Shown piece by piece: positions 27,398-36,661 of a stretch of 64,000 nucleotides of DNA. The DNA lies in NCBI RefSeq assembly GCF_021603585.1, contig NZ_BQHI01000005.1, forward strand, positions 186,001-250,000, in the 5' to 3' direction. A program made the translations under genes and the position numbers. The notes beneath the pieces are model-generated. The model saw nothing but the letters and a program-made list of their open reading frames with translations. It was not told the origin of the DNA and made no database searches. Every line of letters begins with the position of its first letter. The stretch's first letter is position 1. Source of the DNA: Pseudomonas sputi (lineage in GTDB: Bacteria > Pseudomonadota > Gammaproteobacteria > Pseudomonadales > Pseudomonadaceae).

Positions 27398-29395
27398 ATG
27401 AGTTCTGCCTCGCTTATAAAGACCCCGCCCGAGAAGGTGACGGTCAACGGTTGGGTGTTCTACACCTCTACCGCGCTGATTCTGTTGTTGACCGCCATTC
27501 TGATCATCGCCCCGCAAGAGGCCGGCAGAATGCTGGGAGTGGCTCAGGCCTGGTTGTCCCGCAGCTTCGGCTGGTACTACATGGTGGTGATCGCCGCTTA
27601 CCTCGTGTTTGTGGTCGGCCTGGCGTTTTCCTCCTACGGCAAACTCAAACTGGGTAGCAAGGACGACACCCCGGATTTCAGCTATGGCGCCTGGGCGGGG
27701 ATGCTGTTCTCGTCGGGTATCGGTATTTCGCTGCTGTACTTCGGCGCCTCCGAGCCGCTGGATCACTACTTCAATCCGCCGGAAGGCGCGTCCGCTACCA
27801 ACCTGGCGGCACGCCAGGCTGTCCAGCTGACCTTCCTGCACTGGGGCCTGCACGGCTGGGCGATCTACGCGCTGGTCGGTCTGGCCGTGGCCTATTTCGC
27901 TTACCGTCACAATCAGCCGCTGGCCCTGCGTTCGGCGCTGTATCCACTGGTGGGCGAGCGTTGGGTCAAGGGCGCTGCCGGTCATGCGGTGGACGGCTTC
28001 GGCATGTTCGTGACCCTGCTGGGTCTGGTGACCAACCTGGGGATCGGCTCGCTGCAAGTGTCTTCGGGTCTGGAAAACCTGTTCGGCATGGAGCACAGCA
28101 ACACCAACCTGCTGATCGTGATCATCGTGATGAGCACCGTGGCCACCATCGCTGCCGTGTCCGGTGTGGAAAACGGCATCCGTCGTCTGTCCAACCTCAA
28201 CATCATTCTGTTCAGCGGCCTGCTGATTTTCGTGCTGCTGTTCGGCCCGACCCTGCACCTGCTCAACGGCTTCGTGCAGAACATCGGCGACTACCTCAAC
28301 GGCGTGGTGCTGAAGACCTTCGACCTGTACGTCTATGAAGGCGACAGCGAGAAGTCCGACCGCTGGTTGGGTCTGTGGACGCTGTTCTACTGGGCGTGGT
28401 GGATTTCCTGGGCTCCATTCGTCGGCATGTTCATTGCGCGTATTTCCCGTGGTCGTACCGTGCGTGAGCTGGTGGCGGGCGTGCTGCTGATTCCGCTGGG
28501 TTTCACCCTGGCGTGGCTGTCGATCTTCGGTAACTCGGCACTGGATCTGGTGATGAACCAGGGCGCGGTGGAACTGGGCAAGACGGCGCTGGAACAGCCG
28601 TCGATGGCGATCTATCAGTTGCTTGAGCACTACCCGGCGTCGAAAGTCGTCATCGGTGTGTCGATCTTTGTTGGTTTCGTGCTGTTCCTGACCCCGGCGG
28701 ACTCCGGCGCGGTGATGATGGCGAACCTGTCCTGCAAGGGCGGCAACGTCGACGAAGACGCCCCGCACTGGCTGCGGATCTTCTGGTCGGTCGTGATCAC
28801 CCTGGTGACTATCGGCCTGCTGTTTGCCGGTAACTTCGAAGCCATGCAGACCATGGTAGTGCTGGCCGGTCTGCCGTTCTCGGTGGTGCTGGTGTGCTTC
28901 ATGTTCGGCCTGCACAAGGCGATGCGCCAGGACATGCAGATCGAACAGGAGCAGGCGCAACTGGCTGAGCGCGGTCGTCGTGGTTTCAGTGAGCGCCTGA
29001 CCCAGCTGGACCTGCAACCGAGCCAGGCGGTGGTGCAGCGCTTCATGGACAAACACGTCAGCCCGGCGCTGGAAGATGCCGCTGCGCAAATGCGTGCACA
29101 GGGTCTGGAAGTGCAGACGCTGCTGGGCAAATCCAAACGCTGCATGGGTGTGCGGGTCGAGATGGAAGAGGGCAACCCTTTTGTCTACGAAGTGAGCCTG
29201 GACGGCTACCTGGCAACCCCGAGCGAGTCGGTGCAGTCCGATGAAGCGCGTCAGCGGTTCTACCGCGCCGAGGTGTACCTGCACAACGGCAGCCAGGACT
29301 ACGACCTGATGGGCTTCACACAGGATCAGATCACGCGCGATGTGCTCGATCAGTTTGAAAGCCATCGGCAGCTCCTTGGCCGGGTGTACAGCTGA
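27398..29395 (+). CDS. betT: High-affinity choline transporter BetT (BCCT family)
   Basis: 665 aa inner membrane carrier with 12 helices and a long C-terminal cytoplasmic tail (~515-665). The BCCT signature is seen in FYWAWWISWAPFVGMFIARISRGRTVRELV (~340-370) and the GMLFSSGIGISLLYFGASEP segment in TM3-4. The tail is of the kind that senses osmotic state in BetT. It imports choline with protons. Start MSSASLIKTPPEKVTVNGW at 27398 with GGAG upstream. It diverges from betIBA across the BetI operator and is followed by a terminator. Confidence 0.96.
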   Translation: MSSASLIKTPPEKVTVNGWVFYTSTALILLLTAILIIAPQEAGRMLGVAQAWLSRSFGWYYMVVIAAYLVFVVGLAFSSYGKLKLGSKDDTPDFSYGAWAGMLFSSGIGISLLYFGASEPLDHYFNPPEGASATNLAARQAVQLTFLHWGLHGWAIYALVGLAVAYFAYRHNQPLALRSALYPLVGERWVKGAAGHAVDGFGMFVTLLGLVTNLGIGSLQVSSGLENLFGMEHSNTNLLIVIIVMSTVATIAAVSGVENGIRRLSNLNIILFSGLLIFVLLFGPTLHLLNGFVQNIGDYLNGVVLKTFDLYVYEGDSEKSDRWLGLWTLFYWAWWISWAPFVGMFIARISRGRTVRELVAGVLLIPLGFTLAWLSIFGNSALDLVMNQGAVELGKTALEQPSMAIYQLLEHYPASKVVIGVSIFVGFVLFLTPADSGAVMMANLSCKGGNVDEDAPHWLRIFWSVVITLVTIGLLFAGNFEAMQTMVVLAGLPFSVVLVCFMFGLHKAMRQDMQIEQEQAQLAERGRRGFSERLTQLDLQPSQAVVQRFMDKHVSPALEDAAAQMRAQGLEVQTLLGKSKRCMGVRVEMEEGNPFVYEVSLDGYLATPSESVQSDEARQRFYRAEVYLHNGSQDYDLMGFTQDQITRDVLDQFESHRQLLGRVYS

Positions 29396-29438
29396 GTTGT
29401 GAAGTGATCTTTCCTGCACGTTGTGCGGGAATACAGAG

Positions 29439-29463
29439 GGGGCTCAAGTTGAGCCCCTTTTTT
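29439..29463 (+). terminator. Intrinsic terminator after betT
   Basis: GGGGCTCAA and TTGAGCCCC form a stem with a tight loop, followed by six T. It ends betT. Confidence 0.92.
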
Positions 29464-29469
29464 GTGCCT

Positions 29470-29500
29470 GATCGTTCCCACGCTCTGCGTGGGAACGATC
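29470..29500. repeat. Short GATCGTTCCCACG palindrome, copy 3
   Basis: 31 bp palindrome, the two ends of the long repeat joined as GATCGTTCCCACG-CTCTG-CGTGGGAACGATC with no interior. It looks like a deletion form or the basic unit of the long element. Confidence 0.88.
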
Positions 29501-29526
29501 AACGTGGGAGCGATCATCATGCAAAC

Positions 29527-29557
29527 AAAAACGCCGCGATCCTCTCGCGGCGTTTTT
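29527..29557. terminator. Bidirectional terminator after cbcV
   Basis: AAAAACGCCGCGA pairs with TCGCGGCGTTTTT. It lies 14 bp past the cbcV stop and ends the cbcXWV operon leftwards. Confidence 0.88.
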
Positions 29558-29570
29558 GTGTCTGCTCTCT

Positions 29571-30749
29571 TTATCCCAGGTTCTTGCCGAGCAGCGCGTG
29601 GTAAAGCTCGCTGTCCCCGAGAATCCCCACCACATGGTTGTTGTCGTGCAGCACGAGTTTGTTGCCGGTCTGGTAACGGATCTGCAGCGCGTCACGCATG
29701 CCGATGTTCGAGTCCACCAGCGTCGGCTTGCGTTCCAGGCCTTCCACGGCTTGCCCCGGTGCCCAGTTCTGCAGGTTCAGCACCGAACCGTTCTGCCGCG
29801 CACCCTTGATGGTGTTGCCTTCGGCCAGGTCCAGCCATGAATCGCCGCCCGGGTCCAGGCACACCGAACCATTGATGCGTTTGCAGTTGTCCAGGGTGCG
29901 CATCAGGCTGCGACCGCACAGCACGTTCAGCGGATTGGTGTGGGCGACGAAGGTGCGCACATAGTCGTCCGCCGGGTTGAGCACGATCTCTTCCGGCACG
30001 CTGTACTGGATGATCCGGCCGTCTTTCATAATTGCGATGCGGCTGCCGAGTTTGAGCGCTTCGTCGAGGTCGTGGCTGACGAACACGATGGTCTTGCTCA
30101 GCTTGCGTTGCAGTTCCAGCAGTTCATCCTGCAGACCCTGACGGATCAGCGGGTCGAGCGCCGAGAACGGTTCGTCCATCAGCAGGATGTCGGCGTCCAT
30201 CGCCAGCGCACGGGCCAGGCCTACACGCTGTTGCATACCGCCGGACAGCTCGTTGGGTTTCTTGTTGCGCCACTGGGTCAGGCCCACGAGCTCAAGCTTG
30301 TCGTCGACCAGTTTGCGGCGTTCTTTCTCGGGACGACCCTGCATTTCCAGACCGAAGCTGATGTTCTCGCGCACTGTCAGCCAGGGCATCAGGGCGAATT
30401 TCTGGAACACCATCGCAATGCGCTTGGTGCGCATCATTTTCAGTTCGGCAGGGCTGCAGGACGCGATGTCGATCTGCTTGCCTTCGTGTTCGACGAACAG
30501 CTTGCCGCGGCTCACGGTGTTGAGGCCGTTGATGCAGCGCAGCAGGCTGGATTTGCCGGAGCCGGACAAGCCCATCAGTACGCAGATCTCGCCTTTCTCG
30601 ATATCCAGGCTGGCTTTTTCAACGCCAACAATCTGCCCGGTCTTTTTCAGGATCTCGTTACGGGTCATGCCCTGATCCAGCAGCTTGAGCGCCTCGCGTG
30701 GATCCTTGGCGAAGATAACGTCAACTTTATCGAAGCGAATAATGCTCAT
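29571..30749 (-). CDS. cbcV: Choline/betaine/carnitine ABC transporter ATP-binding protein
   Basis: 392 aa ProV/OpuA-type ATPase. Walker A is GLSGSGKSS (~58-66), the signature is ELSGGMQQRVGLARAL (~164) and Walker B LLMDEPFSALD (~185-195), with the switch histidine in FVSHDLDEALKLG. A C-terminal region after ~280 resembles a CBS-like regulatory part (NKLVLHDNNHVVGILGDSELY). It energises uptake of quaternary amines with CbcW and the binding proteins CbcX and CaiX. Its start overlaps the cbcW stop by four bases. Also called choV in other species. Confidence 0.95.
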   Translation of the reverse strand: MSIIRFDKVDVIFAKDPREALKLLDQGMTRNEILKKTGQIVGVEKASLDIEKGEICVLMGLSGSGKSSLLRCINGLNTVSRGKLFVEHEGKQIDIASCSPAELKMMRTKRIAMVFQKFALMPWLTVRENISFGLEMQGRPEKERRKLVDDKLELVGLTQWRNKKPNELSGGMQQRVGLARALAMDADILLMDEPFSALDPLIRQGLQDELLELQRKLSKTIVFVSHDLDEALKLGSRIAIMKDGRIIQYSVPEEIVLNPADDYVRTFVAHTNPLNVLCGRSLMRTLDNCKRINGSVCLDPGGDSWLDLAEGNTIKGARQNGSVLNLQNWAPGQAVEGLERKPTLVDSNIGMRDALQIRYQTGNKLVLHDNNHVVGILGDSELYHALLGKNLG

Positions 30750-31591
30750 GCGTCACCCCCTACTTTGGCGTCGGGTTGTTTGCAGATACGGTCGAGCATG
30801 ATCGCCAGCAGTACGATCGCCAGGCCCGCTTCGAAGCCCAGGGCGATATCAGCAGTGTTCAGTGCGTTGACCACCGGTTTGCCGAGTCCGTCGGCGCCCA
30901 CCAGTGCCGCGATCACCACCATCGACAGCGACAGCATGATGCACTGGGTGATGCCGGCTGCGATGCTCGGCATGGCGTGGGGCAGTTCGATCCGTGAAAG
31001 CAATTGGCGACGCGAGCAGCCGAAGGCCTTGCCGGCGTCCATCAGTTCTTCCGGGACATCGCGGATGCCCAGGTAGGTCAGGCGGATCGGCGCAGCGATG
31101 GCGAACACCACCGTGGAGATCAGGCCCGGCACTACACCCAGCCCGAAGAGGGTCAGGGTAGGAATGAGGTAAACGAAGGTCGGTACGGTCTGCATCAGAT
31201 CGAGTACCGGCCTCATCAAAGTGTAGAACATCGGTTTGTGCGCGGCGACGATGCCCAGCGGCACGCCGATCAACACGCAGACCAGGGTTGCGAACATGAC
31301 CTGGGCGAGGGTTTCCATGGTTTCCTGCCAGTACCCCAGGTTGAGGATCAGCAGGAAGGAGGCGACCACGAACGCGGTCAGGCCCCATTTGCGTTGGATG
31401 AGGTGGGCCAGCAGGGCGATGAGGCCGATCAGCACCAGCGGGTTGAACCAGGTCAGCGCAAACGTCACGCCGTGGATCATCGTTTCCAGGGTCACGGCGA
31501 TTGCGTCGAAGGTGTTGGCGCCATGTTGCGTCAACCAATCAACGAAGTCCGCGATGTACTGGCCTAAAGGGATTTTCTGATCAATCAGCAT
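30746..31591 (-). CDS. cbcW: Choline/betaine/carnitine ABC transporter permease
   Basis: 281 aa inner membrane permease with about six helices. The loop that contacts the ATPase is seen in GIRDVPEELMDAGKAFGCSRRQLLSRIELPHAMPSIAAGI (EAA motif, ~170-210). I prefer MLIDQKIPLGQY at 31591, the usual length for the family; an in-frame ATG six codons upstream (31609) is possible and neither has a strong ribosome site. It lies between cbcX and cbcV. Confidence 0.94.
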   Translation of the reverse strand: MLIDQKIPLGQYIADFVDWLTQHGANTFDAIAVTLETMIHGVTFALTWFNPLVLIGLIALLAHLIQRKWGLTAFVVASFLLILNLGYWQETMETLAQVMFATLVCVLIGVPLGIVAAHKPMFYTLMRPVLDLMQTVPTFVYLIPTLTLFGLGVVPGLISTVVFAIAAPIRLTYLGIRDVPEELMDAGKAFGCSRRQLLSRIELPHAMPSIAAGITQCIMLSLSMVVIAALVGADGLGKPVVNALNTADIALGFEAGLAIVLLAIMLDRICKQPDAKVGGDA

Positions 31592-31624
31592 GGTAGTGAA
31601 CGTCCGCATGCAAGGAAATAAACA

Positions 31625-31648
31625 GCCCGGGCGGTTAGCCCGCCCGGC
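31625..31648 (-). other. Intercistronic stem-loop between cbcX and cbcW
   Basis: CCGGGCGG and CCGCCCGG flank a five-base loop. Read on the coding strand it is followed by a T-rich stretch (GCTGTTTATTT), so it may be a leaky terminator or 3'-end protector that leaves more cbcX than cbcWV message, as is common for binding-protein genes. Confidence 0.65.
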
Positions 31649-31668
31649 ATAAGCGATGCCTCTTTAAT

Positions 31669-32619
31669 TCAAGGCTGAGTCAGCTTGGCTTTCACGGCTT
31701 CCAGGCCAGGTTTACCGTCAATGGTGGTCACGCCAGCGAGCCAGGTATCGAGCACCTGTGGATTCTTTTTCAGCCAGGCCATGGCGGCCGCATCAGGCTT
31801 CATCTTGTCGTCCAGGATGTTGCCCATCAGTTCGCTTTCCATGTCGACGGTGAACTCCAGGTTTTTCAGCAGTTGGCCAACGTTGCTGCATTCCTCGGCG
31901 TAGCCCTTGCGGGTGTTGGTCGCCACGGTGGCGGCGCCGAAATCCGGGCCGAAGTAATCGTCACCGCCGGTCAGGTACTGAATCTTGAAGCGCTTGTTCA
32001 TCGGGTGCGGCGCCCAGCCGAGGAAGACCACGGCGGTGTCGCGTCTCTGTGCTCGGTCAACCTGCGACAGCATGCCCGCTTCGCTGGATTCGACGACCTT
32101 GAAGCCGGCGTCTTTCAGGCCGAAGGCGTTCTTGTCGATCATGCTCTGGATCAGGCGGTTGCCGTCGTTGCCCGGCTCGATCCCGTAGATCTTGCCGTCG
32201 AGTTCCTTCTTGAATTTGGCGATGTCGGCGAAGTCGTGCAGGCCCTTGTCATATAAAGCCTGGGGAACGGCGAGGGTGTATTTGGCGCCCTTGAGGTTGG
32301 TGCGCACGGTTTCCACGGTGCCGGCGTCGCGGTAGGCCTTGATGTCGTTTTCCATGGTCGGCATCCAGTTGCCGAGGAACACGTCCATGTTCTTGCCGTC
32401 GGCCAGCGACTTGTAGGTCACGGGTACGGAAATCATGGTGGTCTTGGTCTTGTAGCCGAGGGCGTTGAGCACGACGGAGGTGGTGGCGGTGGTTGCGGTG
32501 ATGTCGGTCCAGCCGACATCGGAGAAGTTCACGGTACTGCATTGCGCCGGTTCTGCGGCTTGAGCCAGTAACGGCAGACTCAGCATGGCGGCCAACAACA
32601 ACGACGGGGAACCTTTCAT
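31669..32619 (-). CDS. cbcX: Choline/betaine-binding periplasmic protein
   Basis: 316 aa OpuAC/ProX-type binding protein. A signal peptide covers ~1-21 (LLLAAMLSLPLLAQAAEP). Ligand-pocket features of the choline-binding group are VGWTDITATTATTSVV near the start, WMPTMENDIKAY, and VVFLGWAPHPMNKRF, whose tryptophans and aromatic residues cage the trimethylammonium group. Start at 32619 with AAGGAG upstream. It is the first gene of cbcXWV. A second binding protein, CaiX, shares 40 kb of the regulon and probably docks on the same permease. Confidence 0.94.
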   Translation of the reverse strand: MKGSPSLLLAAMLSLPLLAQAAEPAQCSTVNFSDVGWTDITATTATTSVVLNALGYKTKTTMISVPVTYKSLADGKNMDVFLGNWMPTMENDIKAYRDAGTVETVRTNLKGAKYTLAVPQALYDKGLHDFADIAKFKKELDGKIYGIEPGNDGNRLIQSMIDKNAFGLKDAGFKVVESSEAGMLSQVDRAQRRDTAVVFLGWAPHPMNKRFKIQYLTGGDDYFGPDFGAATVATNTRKGYAEECSNVGQLLKNLEFTVDMESELMGNILDDKMKPDAAAMAWLKKNPQVLDTWLAGVTTIDGKPGLEAVKAKLTQP

Positions 32620-33053
32620 GAATGGACTCCTTGGTGTTTTTTTTGGCAGTGTTCCGATTGGACCACCGCACTTATGGGTTGCGGTTGGATGGCGTTCTGG
32701 AGACAGCTCTACCGCAGCGCCTTGCAATCGAGTCGATACGATCATGTACCAGTGAAAATCTGACGCCTACCGGGTGCGTCGTATCCAGTACAGGGATGGT
32801 CGCATCCAGTGTCAGTGACGTCGTTTACAGCTTTTTTCTGCCCTTTCTGGCCATCTGAACCGCATAAAAACGGCGAAAACACGGGCTGAAACCGGCACGG
32901 CGTTTGTGGACATGAGTACGTCGGTGTGAGACGCCGAACGACCCGGGAAAAGCCTGATGATGCGGGCATTCCGGCGGATCGCAGCTTGAGCGTAGCAGCT
33001 CCGCCAGCGGGCGCTTCACGCCCCGGACCGGCATTCTCAGGAGCTCTGCAGCA
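32620..33053. other. cbcX-sdaB divergent promoter region
   Basis: 434 bp without a gene. It holds the direct repeat described in the next entry and must contain both promoters. Nothing else was recognised. Confidence 0.55.
32778..32810. promoter_or_regulatory. Direct repeat, candidate GbdR operator (cbcX/sdaB)
   Basis: GTCGTATCCAGT at 32778 and GTCGCATCCAGT at 32799 repeat with 21 bp spacing, i.e. two helical turns, as expected for an AraC-type activator. cbcXWV and sdaB are known GbdR targets in P. aeruginosa. Assignment is inference. Confidence 0.55.
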
Positions 33054-34430
33054 ATGGCTATCAGCGTTTTCGACCTGTTCAAAATCGGCATCGGCCCTTC
33101 CAGTTCCCACACCGTCGGCCCCATGCGCGCCGCCGCTCTGTTTGTCGAGTCATTGCGCGACAGGCACCTGCTGGAGCAAGTACGTCGCGTCGAGGTGCAG
33201 TTGTTCGGTTCGCTGTCCGCCACCGGTGTCGGTCACGGCAGTGACAACGCGGTGATCATGGGCCTGATGGGCGAGTGGCCGGACGCGATCGACCCGTCGC
33301 AGATCGGCCCGCGGATCCAGGCCTTGCGCGAAACCCACACGCTGTTGCTCGACGGTCGTTTGTCGGTGCCCTTTATATGGGCCCGCGACATGCGCCTGAT
33401 CGACGAGAACCTGCCGTTCCACCCCAATGCCATGACCCTGGTTGCCGAAGGCGATCACGGTGAACTGCATCGCGACACCTACTATTCGGTCGGCGGCGGT
33501 TTTGTGGTGGACGAGGCGCAGGCCTCCAGCGGCGTGGTGGATCTGGATCGCACCGAGTTGCCCTATGATTTTTCCAGCGCGGTAGAGCTGCTGGAACTGT
33601 GCAAGACCCACAACCTGCGCGTGGCCGAATTGATGATGGCCAACGAGAAGGTCTGGCGCAGCGAAGAGGAAATCCGCGCCGGCCTGATGAAGCTCTGGCG
33701 AGCGATGCAGGATTGCGTCGAGCAGGGCCTCAAGCACGAGGGCATCCTGCCCGGCGGTCTCAATGTGCGCCGCCGCGCGGCGAAGTTGCACCGCAGCCTT
33801 CAGGAGCTGAACAAGCCCAACGTGATCGGCTCGACCCTCAGCGCCATGGAGTGGGTCAACCTGTTCGCCCTCGCGGTGAACGAGGAAAACGCCGCCGGCG
33901 GTCGCATGGTCACGGCACCCACCAACGGCGCGGCGGGGATCATTCCGGCGGTGCTGCACTATTTCATGAAATTCAGCGAGGCGGTGACCGACGCCAACGT
34001 GGTCGACTACTTCCTCGGGGCGGCGGCGGTGGGAATACTGTGCAAGAAGAACGCCTCGATCTCCGGCGCTGAAGTGGGTTGCCAGGGGGAGGTCGGTTCG
34101 GCCTGTGCGATGGCGGCTGCAGGGCTGGCCGAAATCCTCGGCGCAAGCCCGGAACAGTTGTGCAACGCGGCGGAAATCGGCCTCGAACATAACCTCGGCC
34201 TGACCTGCGATCCGGTGGGCGGTCTGGTGCAAGTGCCGTGCATCGAACGCAATGCGATTGCGGCGGTGAAGGCGATCAACGCGGCACAGATGGCGTTGCG
34301 TGGGGACGGTCAGCACTTCATCTCGCTGGACCGGGTGATCCGCACCATGCGTGATACCGGCGCCGACATGCATGACAAATATAAAGAGACCTCTCGGGGC
34401 GGCTTGGCGGTCAGCGCGGTGGAATGCTGA
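33054..34430 (+). CDS. sdaB: L-serine ammonia-lyase (iron-sulfur)
   Basis: 458 aa single-chain L-serine dehydratase, which converts serine to pyruvate and ammonia using a [4Fe-4S] cluster. The N-terminal beta domain has [24 protein letters not shown]; the alpha domain has the cysteines in [24 protein letters not shown] and [20 protein letters not shown] lies upstream of the ATG. In pseudomonads this copy sits between cbcX and gbdR and removes serine formed from glycine betaine through glycine, which fits here. Confidence 0.95.
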   Translation: MAISVFDLFKIGIGPSSSHTVGPMRAAALFVESLRDRHLLEQVRRVEVQLFGSLSATGVGHGSDNAVIMGLMGEWPDAIDPSQIGPRIQALRETHTLLLDGRLSVPFIWARDMRLIDENLPFHPNAMTLVAEGDHGELHRDTYYSVGGGFVVDEAQASSGVVDLDRTELPYDFSSAVELLELCKTHNLRVAELMMANEKVWRSEEEIRAGLMKLWRAMQDCVEQGLKHEGILPGGLNVRRRAAKLHRSLQELNKPNVIGSTLSAMEWVNLFALAVNEENAAGGRMVTAPTNGAAGIIPAVLHYFMKFSEAVTDANVVDYFLGAAAVGILCKKNASISGAEVGCQGEVGSACAMAAAGLAEILGASPEQLCNAAEIGLEHNLGLTCDPVGGLVQVPCIERNAIAAVKAINAAQMALRGDGQHFISLDRVIRTMRDTGADMHDKYKETSRGGLAVSAVEC

Positions 34431-34479
34431 TACCGCCAGACCAGTCAAAACTGCGCACCAAGTGAGCACCGGATATCAA

Positions 34480-34500
34480 ACGCGCCACCTTTTGGCGCGT
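34480..34500. other. Stem-loop downstream of sdaB
   Basis: ACGCGCCA and TGGCGCGT pair around a five-base loop 50 bp past the sdaB stop. There is no T-run, so it may be a weak or factor-assisted terminator. The remaining ~370 bp to gbdR show no gene; they must hold the gbdR promoter. Confidence 0.5.
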
Positions 34501-34866
34501 CGCTATCAGATAAGAGCCTTTCCCACCTCCAGCGCCTGATTCGAAGACGCTACCGTCCGTCACCTGTGCCTGCGGTGACACTGTAGGACAATCGCGCGCA
34601 GGCCAGTTCCCACAAGTGCTACCGATTTGCTCACACGCTCCGGGGCAGGGCTTTCGCGGCCGCTGATGGCACTTCGAATTAGCCTTCGGCGGAGCGCTTG
34701 TATAGACGCATCGCTACGTCGTTTTCAGGAGTTATTGAACAGCCATTCAAATTTAGGCATGGCATTTGCTCTGTCATAACCAAGCCCGTCTCACGCAAGA
34801 GAACGATGGCAATAACAAGAGCCTCCGCCTGAGGCCATCACCCGCTTTGTGTGAGGAGATACCGCG

Positions 34867-35970
34867 ATGACGTCGTTCAACTCAGGGGCTCAAACCCAGA
34901 ACCGTGCGCCTCAATCCATCGGCTTTCTGCTGCTGGACAATTTCACGCTGATTTCCCTGGCGTCGGCAGTCGAACCGCTGCGCATGGCGAACCAGTTGTC
35001 CGGTCGCGAGCTGTATCGCTGGACCACCCTCACCGTCGACGGCGGTCAGGTCTGGGCCAGTGACGGTCTGCAGATCACCCCCGACGCCTCCATGCACAAA
35101 GCCCCGGCCCTCGACACCGTTATTGTGTGCGGCGGGATCGGCATTCAACGCACGGTTACCCGTGAACACGTGTCGTGGCTGCAAAGCCAGGCGCGTCAGT
35201 CACGCCGCCTCGGTGCCGTGTGCACCGGAAGTTGGGCCCTGGCCTGCGCCGGCCTGCTCGACGGTTTCGATTGCAGCGTGCATTGGGAATGTCTGGCGGC
35301 GATGCAGGAAGCTTTCCCGCGCGTTGCGATGAGCACCCGCCTGTTCACCCTCGACCGTAACCGTTTCACCAGCTCCGGCGGCACCGCGCCGCTGGACATG
35401 ATGCTGCACCTGATCAGCCGCGATCACGGCCGTGAACTGTCCGCCGCGATCTCCGAGATGTTCGTCTACGAACGCATCCGCAACGAACAGGATCACCAGC
35501 GCGTACCGCTCAAGCACATGCTCGGCACCAACCAGCCGAAACTGCAGGAAATCGTTGCGCTGATGGAAGCCAACCTGGAAGAGCCGATCGACCTCGACGA
35601 ACTGGCGGTGTACGTCGCCGTGTCCCGTCGCCAGCTCGAACGCCTGTTCCAGAAATACCTGCACTGCTCGCCGTCGCGCTACTACCTCAAGCTGCGCCTG
35701 ATCCGCGCCCGGCAATTGCTCAAGCAGACGCCGATGTCGATCATCGAAGTGGCGTCGGTCTGCGGCTTCGTCTCGACGCCGCACTTCTCCAAGTGCTACC
35801 GCGAGTATTTCGGCATTCCGCCGCGTGACGAGCGCGTCGGCTCCAATACCACCCAGCAGGTGGCGATGATGCCGCTGCCGCAGGCCATCGTGATGTCGCC
35901 GCTGTCCGGGCCGATGTCGGCGCTGAGCCAGGCGCGCAACGAGTCAACGTTCGCCAGCGTGCGTCTCTAA
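34867..35970 (+). CDS. gbdR: Glycine betaine-responsive activator GbdR (GlxA/AraC type)
   Basis: 367 aa regulator: an N-terminal DJ-1/PfpI-like amidotransferase fold (~18-205; GFLLLDNFTLISLASAVEPLRMAN) followed by two AraC helix-turn-helix motifs (~225-330; DLDELAVYVAVSRRQLERLFQKYL and SIIEVASVCGFVSTPHFSKCYREYFG). The sequence, size and place beside sdaB-cbcXWV match GbdR, which senses glycine betaine and dimethylglycine and activates gbcA, gbcB, dgcAB, sdaB and cbcXWV. TGAGGAG is upstream of the ATG. The nucleophile elbow reads AVCTGSWAL, as in non-enzymatic GlxA regulators. Confidence 0.95.
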   Translation: MTSFNSGAQTQNRAPQSIGFLLLDNFTLISLASAVEPLRMANQLSGRELYRWTTLTVDGGQVWASDGLQITPDASMHKAPALDTVIVCGGIGIQRTVTREHVSWLQSQARQSRRLGAVCTGSWALACAGLLDGFDCSVHWECLAAMQEAFPRVAMSTRLFTLDRNRFTSSGGTAPLDMMLHLISRDHGRELSAAISEMFVYERIRNEQDHQRVPLKHMLGTNQPKLQEIVALMEANLEEPIDLDELAVYVAVSRRQLERLFQKYLHCSPSRYYLKLRLIRARQLLKQTPMSIIEVASVCGFVSTPHFSKCYREYFGIPPRDERVGSNTTQQVAMMPLPQAIVMSPLSGPMSALSQARNESTFASVRL

Positions 35971-35991
35971 AAGAAAGATCGCAGCCTGAAG

Positions 35992-36115
35992 GATCGTTCC
36001 CACGCTCTGCGTGGGAACGCAGCCCGGGACGCTCTGCGTCCCCAGAGACCGAACGCGGAGCGTCCGTTGAGGCATTCCCACGCGGACGGTTCGACGCCTC
36101 GACGTGGGAACGATC
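35992..36115. repeat. Long GATCGTTCCCACG inverted repeat, copy 4
   Basis: 124 bp element after gbdR with the full set of outer arms, inner GGGACGCTCTGCGTCCC hairpin and GGTTCGACGCCTCGACGTGG end. Confidence 0.9.
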
Positions 36116-36127
36116 ACGCCCAAGTCT

Positions 36128-36388
36128 TCAGGCGCGGGTTTGCTGATACTGCGCCAGGGCCGGCAGCAACTGCTTGTCGATGGCTTCGCGCACGATCGGC
36201 TGAATGCTCGCACTGCTGGTGTACATTTGCTTGACCATGGTGCGCAGCGTGTTGGCGCGCACATCGTCCAGACCCCGCACCGCGCACTCGCAGGCTTGCT
36301 GGGCAGTAGAGCCCGACGGTACTTCGAATCCCAACGACTTGAGCTGGCCCAGCAGGTCTTCCTGATCAATCAAATCGGCATACATCAT
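36128..36388 (-). CDS. Small conserved hypothetical protein
   Basis: 86 aa predicted cytosolic helical protein (MMYADLIDQEDLLGQLKSLGF...). It has two cysteines in QQACECAVRGLDD and no signal peptide or membrane segment. The first of two tandem ATG codons at 36388 is used; a longer open frame upstream is unlikely since it would run through a probable small RNA region. I do not recognise a family. It lies between gbdR and the butyrobetaine dioxygenase and may or may not be part of the regulon. Confidence 0.55.
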   Translation of the reverse strand: MMYADLIDQEDLLGQLKSLGFEVPSGSTAQQACECAVRGLDDVRANTLRTMVKQMYTSSASIQPIVREAIDKQLLPALAQYQQTRA

Positions 36389-36462
36389 GACGCGAATCCT
36401 TCTTCGGCAACGGAGGTCGTGGCTCGATTCTGGTAGGCCTGCACAGACACGGCAAGGGCGAT

Positions 36463-36637
36463 TTGTCGCAGTGGCCGCGACGGCTATGAACAGGTCGTTT
36501 TCGACTAACTCGCCGGCAGGGGGAGTGGGCACACTGGCTTCAGCTTGCTTCACGAAGGTTTGGTCACCCTCGCCACGGCAGCTCCTCAACAGTACCCTCG
36601 CCCCGATCCTGTCACGGCTTGTATCGGGGCTTTTTTT
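36463..36637 (+). ncRNA. Candidate small RNA with orphan intrinsic terminator
   Basis: A strong terminator (GCCCCGAT and ATCGGGGC followed by seven T, 36600-36637) points rightwards where no plus-strand gene ends. Upstream, TTGTCG (36463) and TATGAA (36485) with 16 bp between them could form a sigma-70 promoter, giving a transcript of ~140 nt from about 36497. No convincing open frame lies between. This is a prediction from signals only. Confidence 0.35.
36600..36637 (+). terminator. Intrinsic terminator, plus strand
   Basis: Eight-base stem GCCCCGAT/ATCGGGGC with a 15-base loop and a TTTTTTT tail. It is convergent to the dioxygenase gene at 36662 and belongs to the candidate small RNA. Confidence 0.8.
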
Positions 36638-36661
36638 GCCTGCGAACAGCGTTGACGCGGG

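Noticed and set aside
29439-29557. The hairpins between betT and cbcV as a riboswitch
   Set aside because: They are two ordinary terminators of convergent operons with a short repeat between; no aptamer-like structure precedes a start codon.
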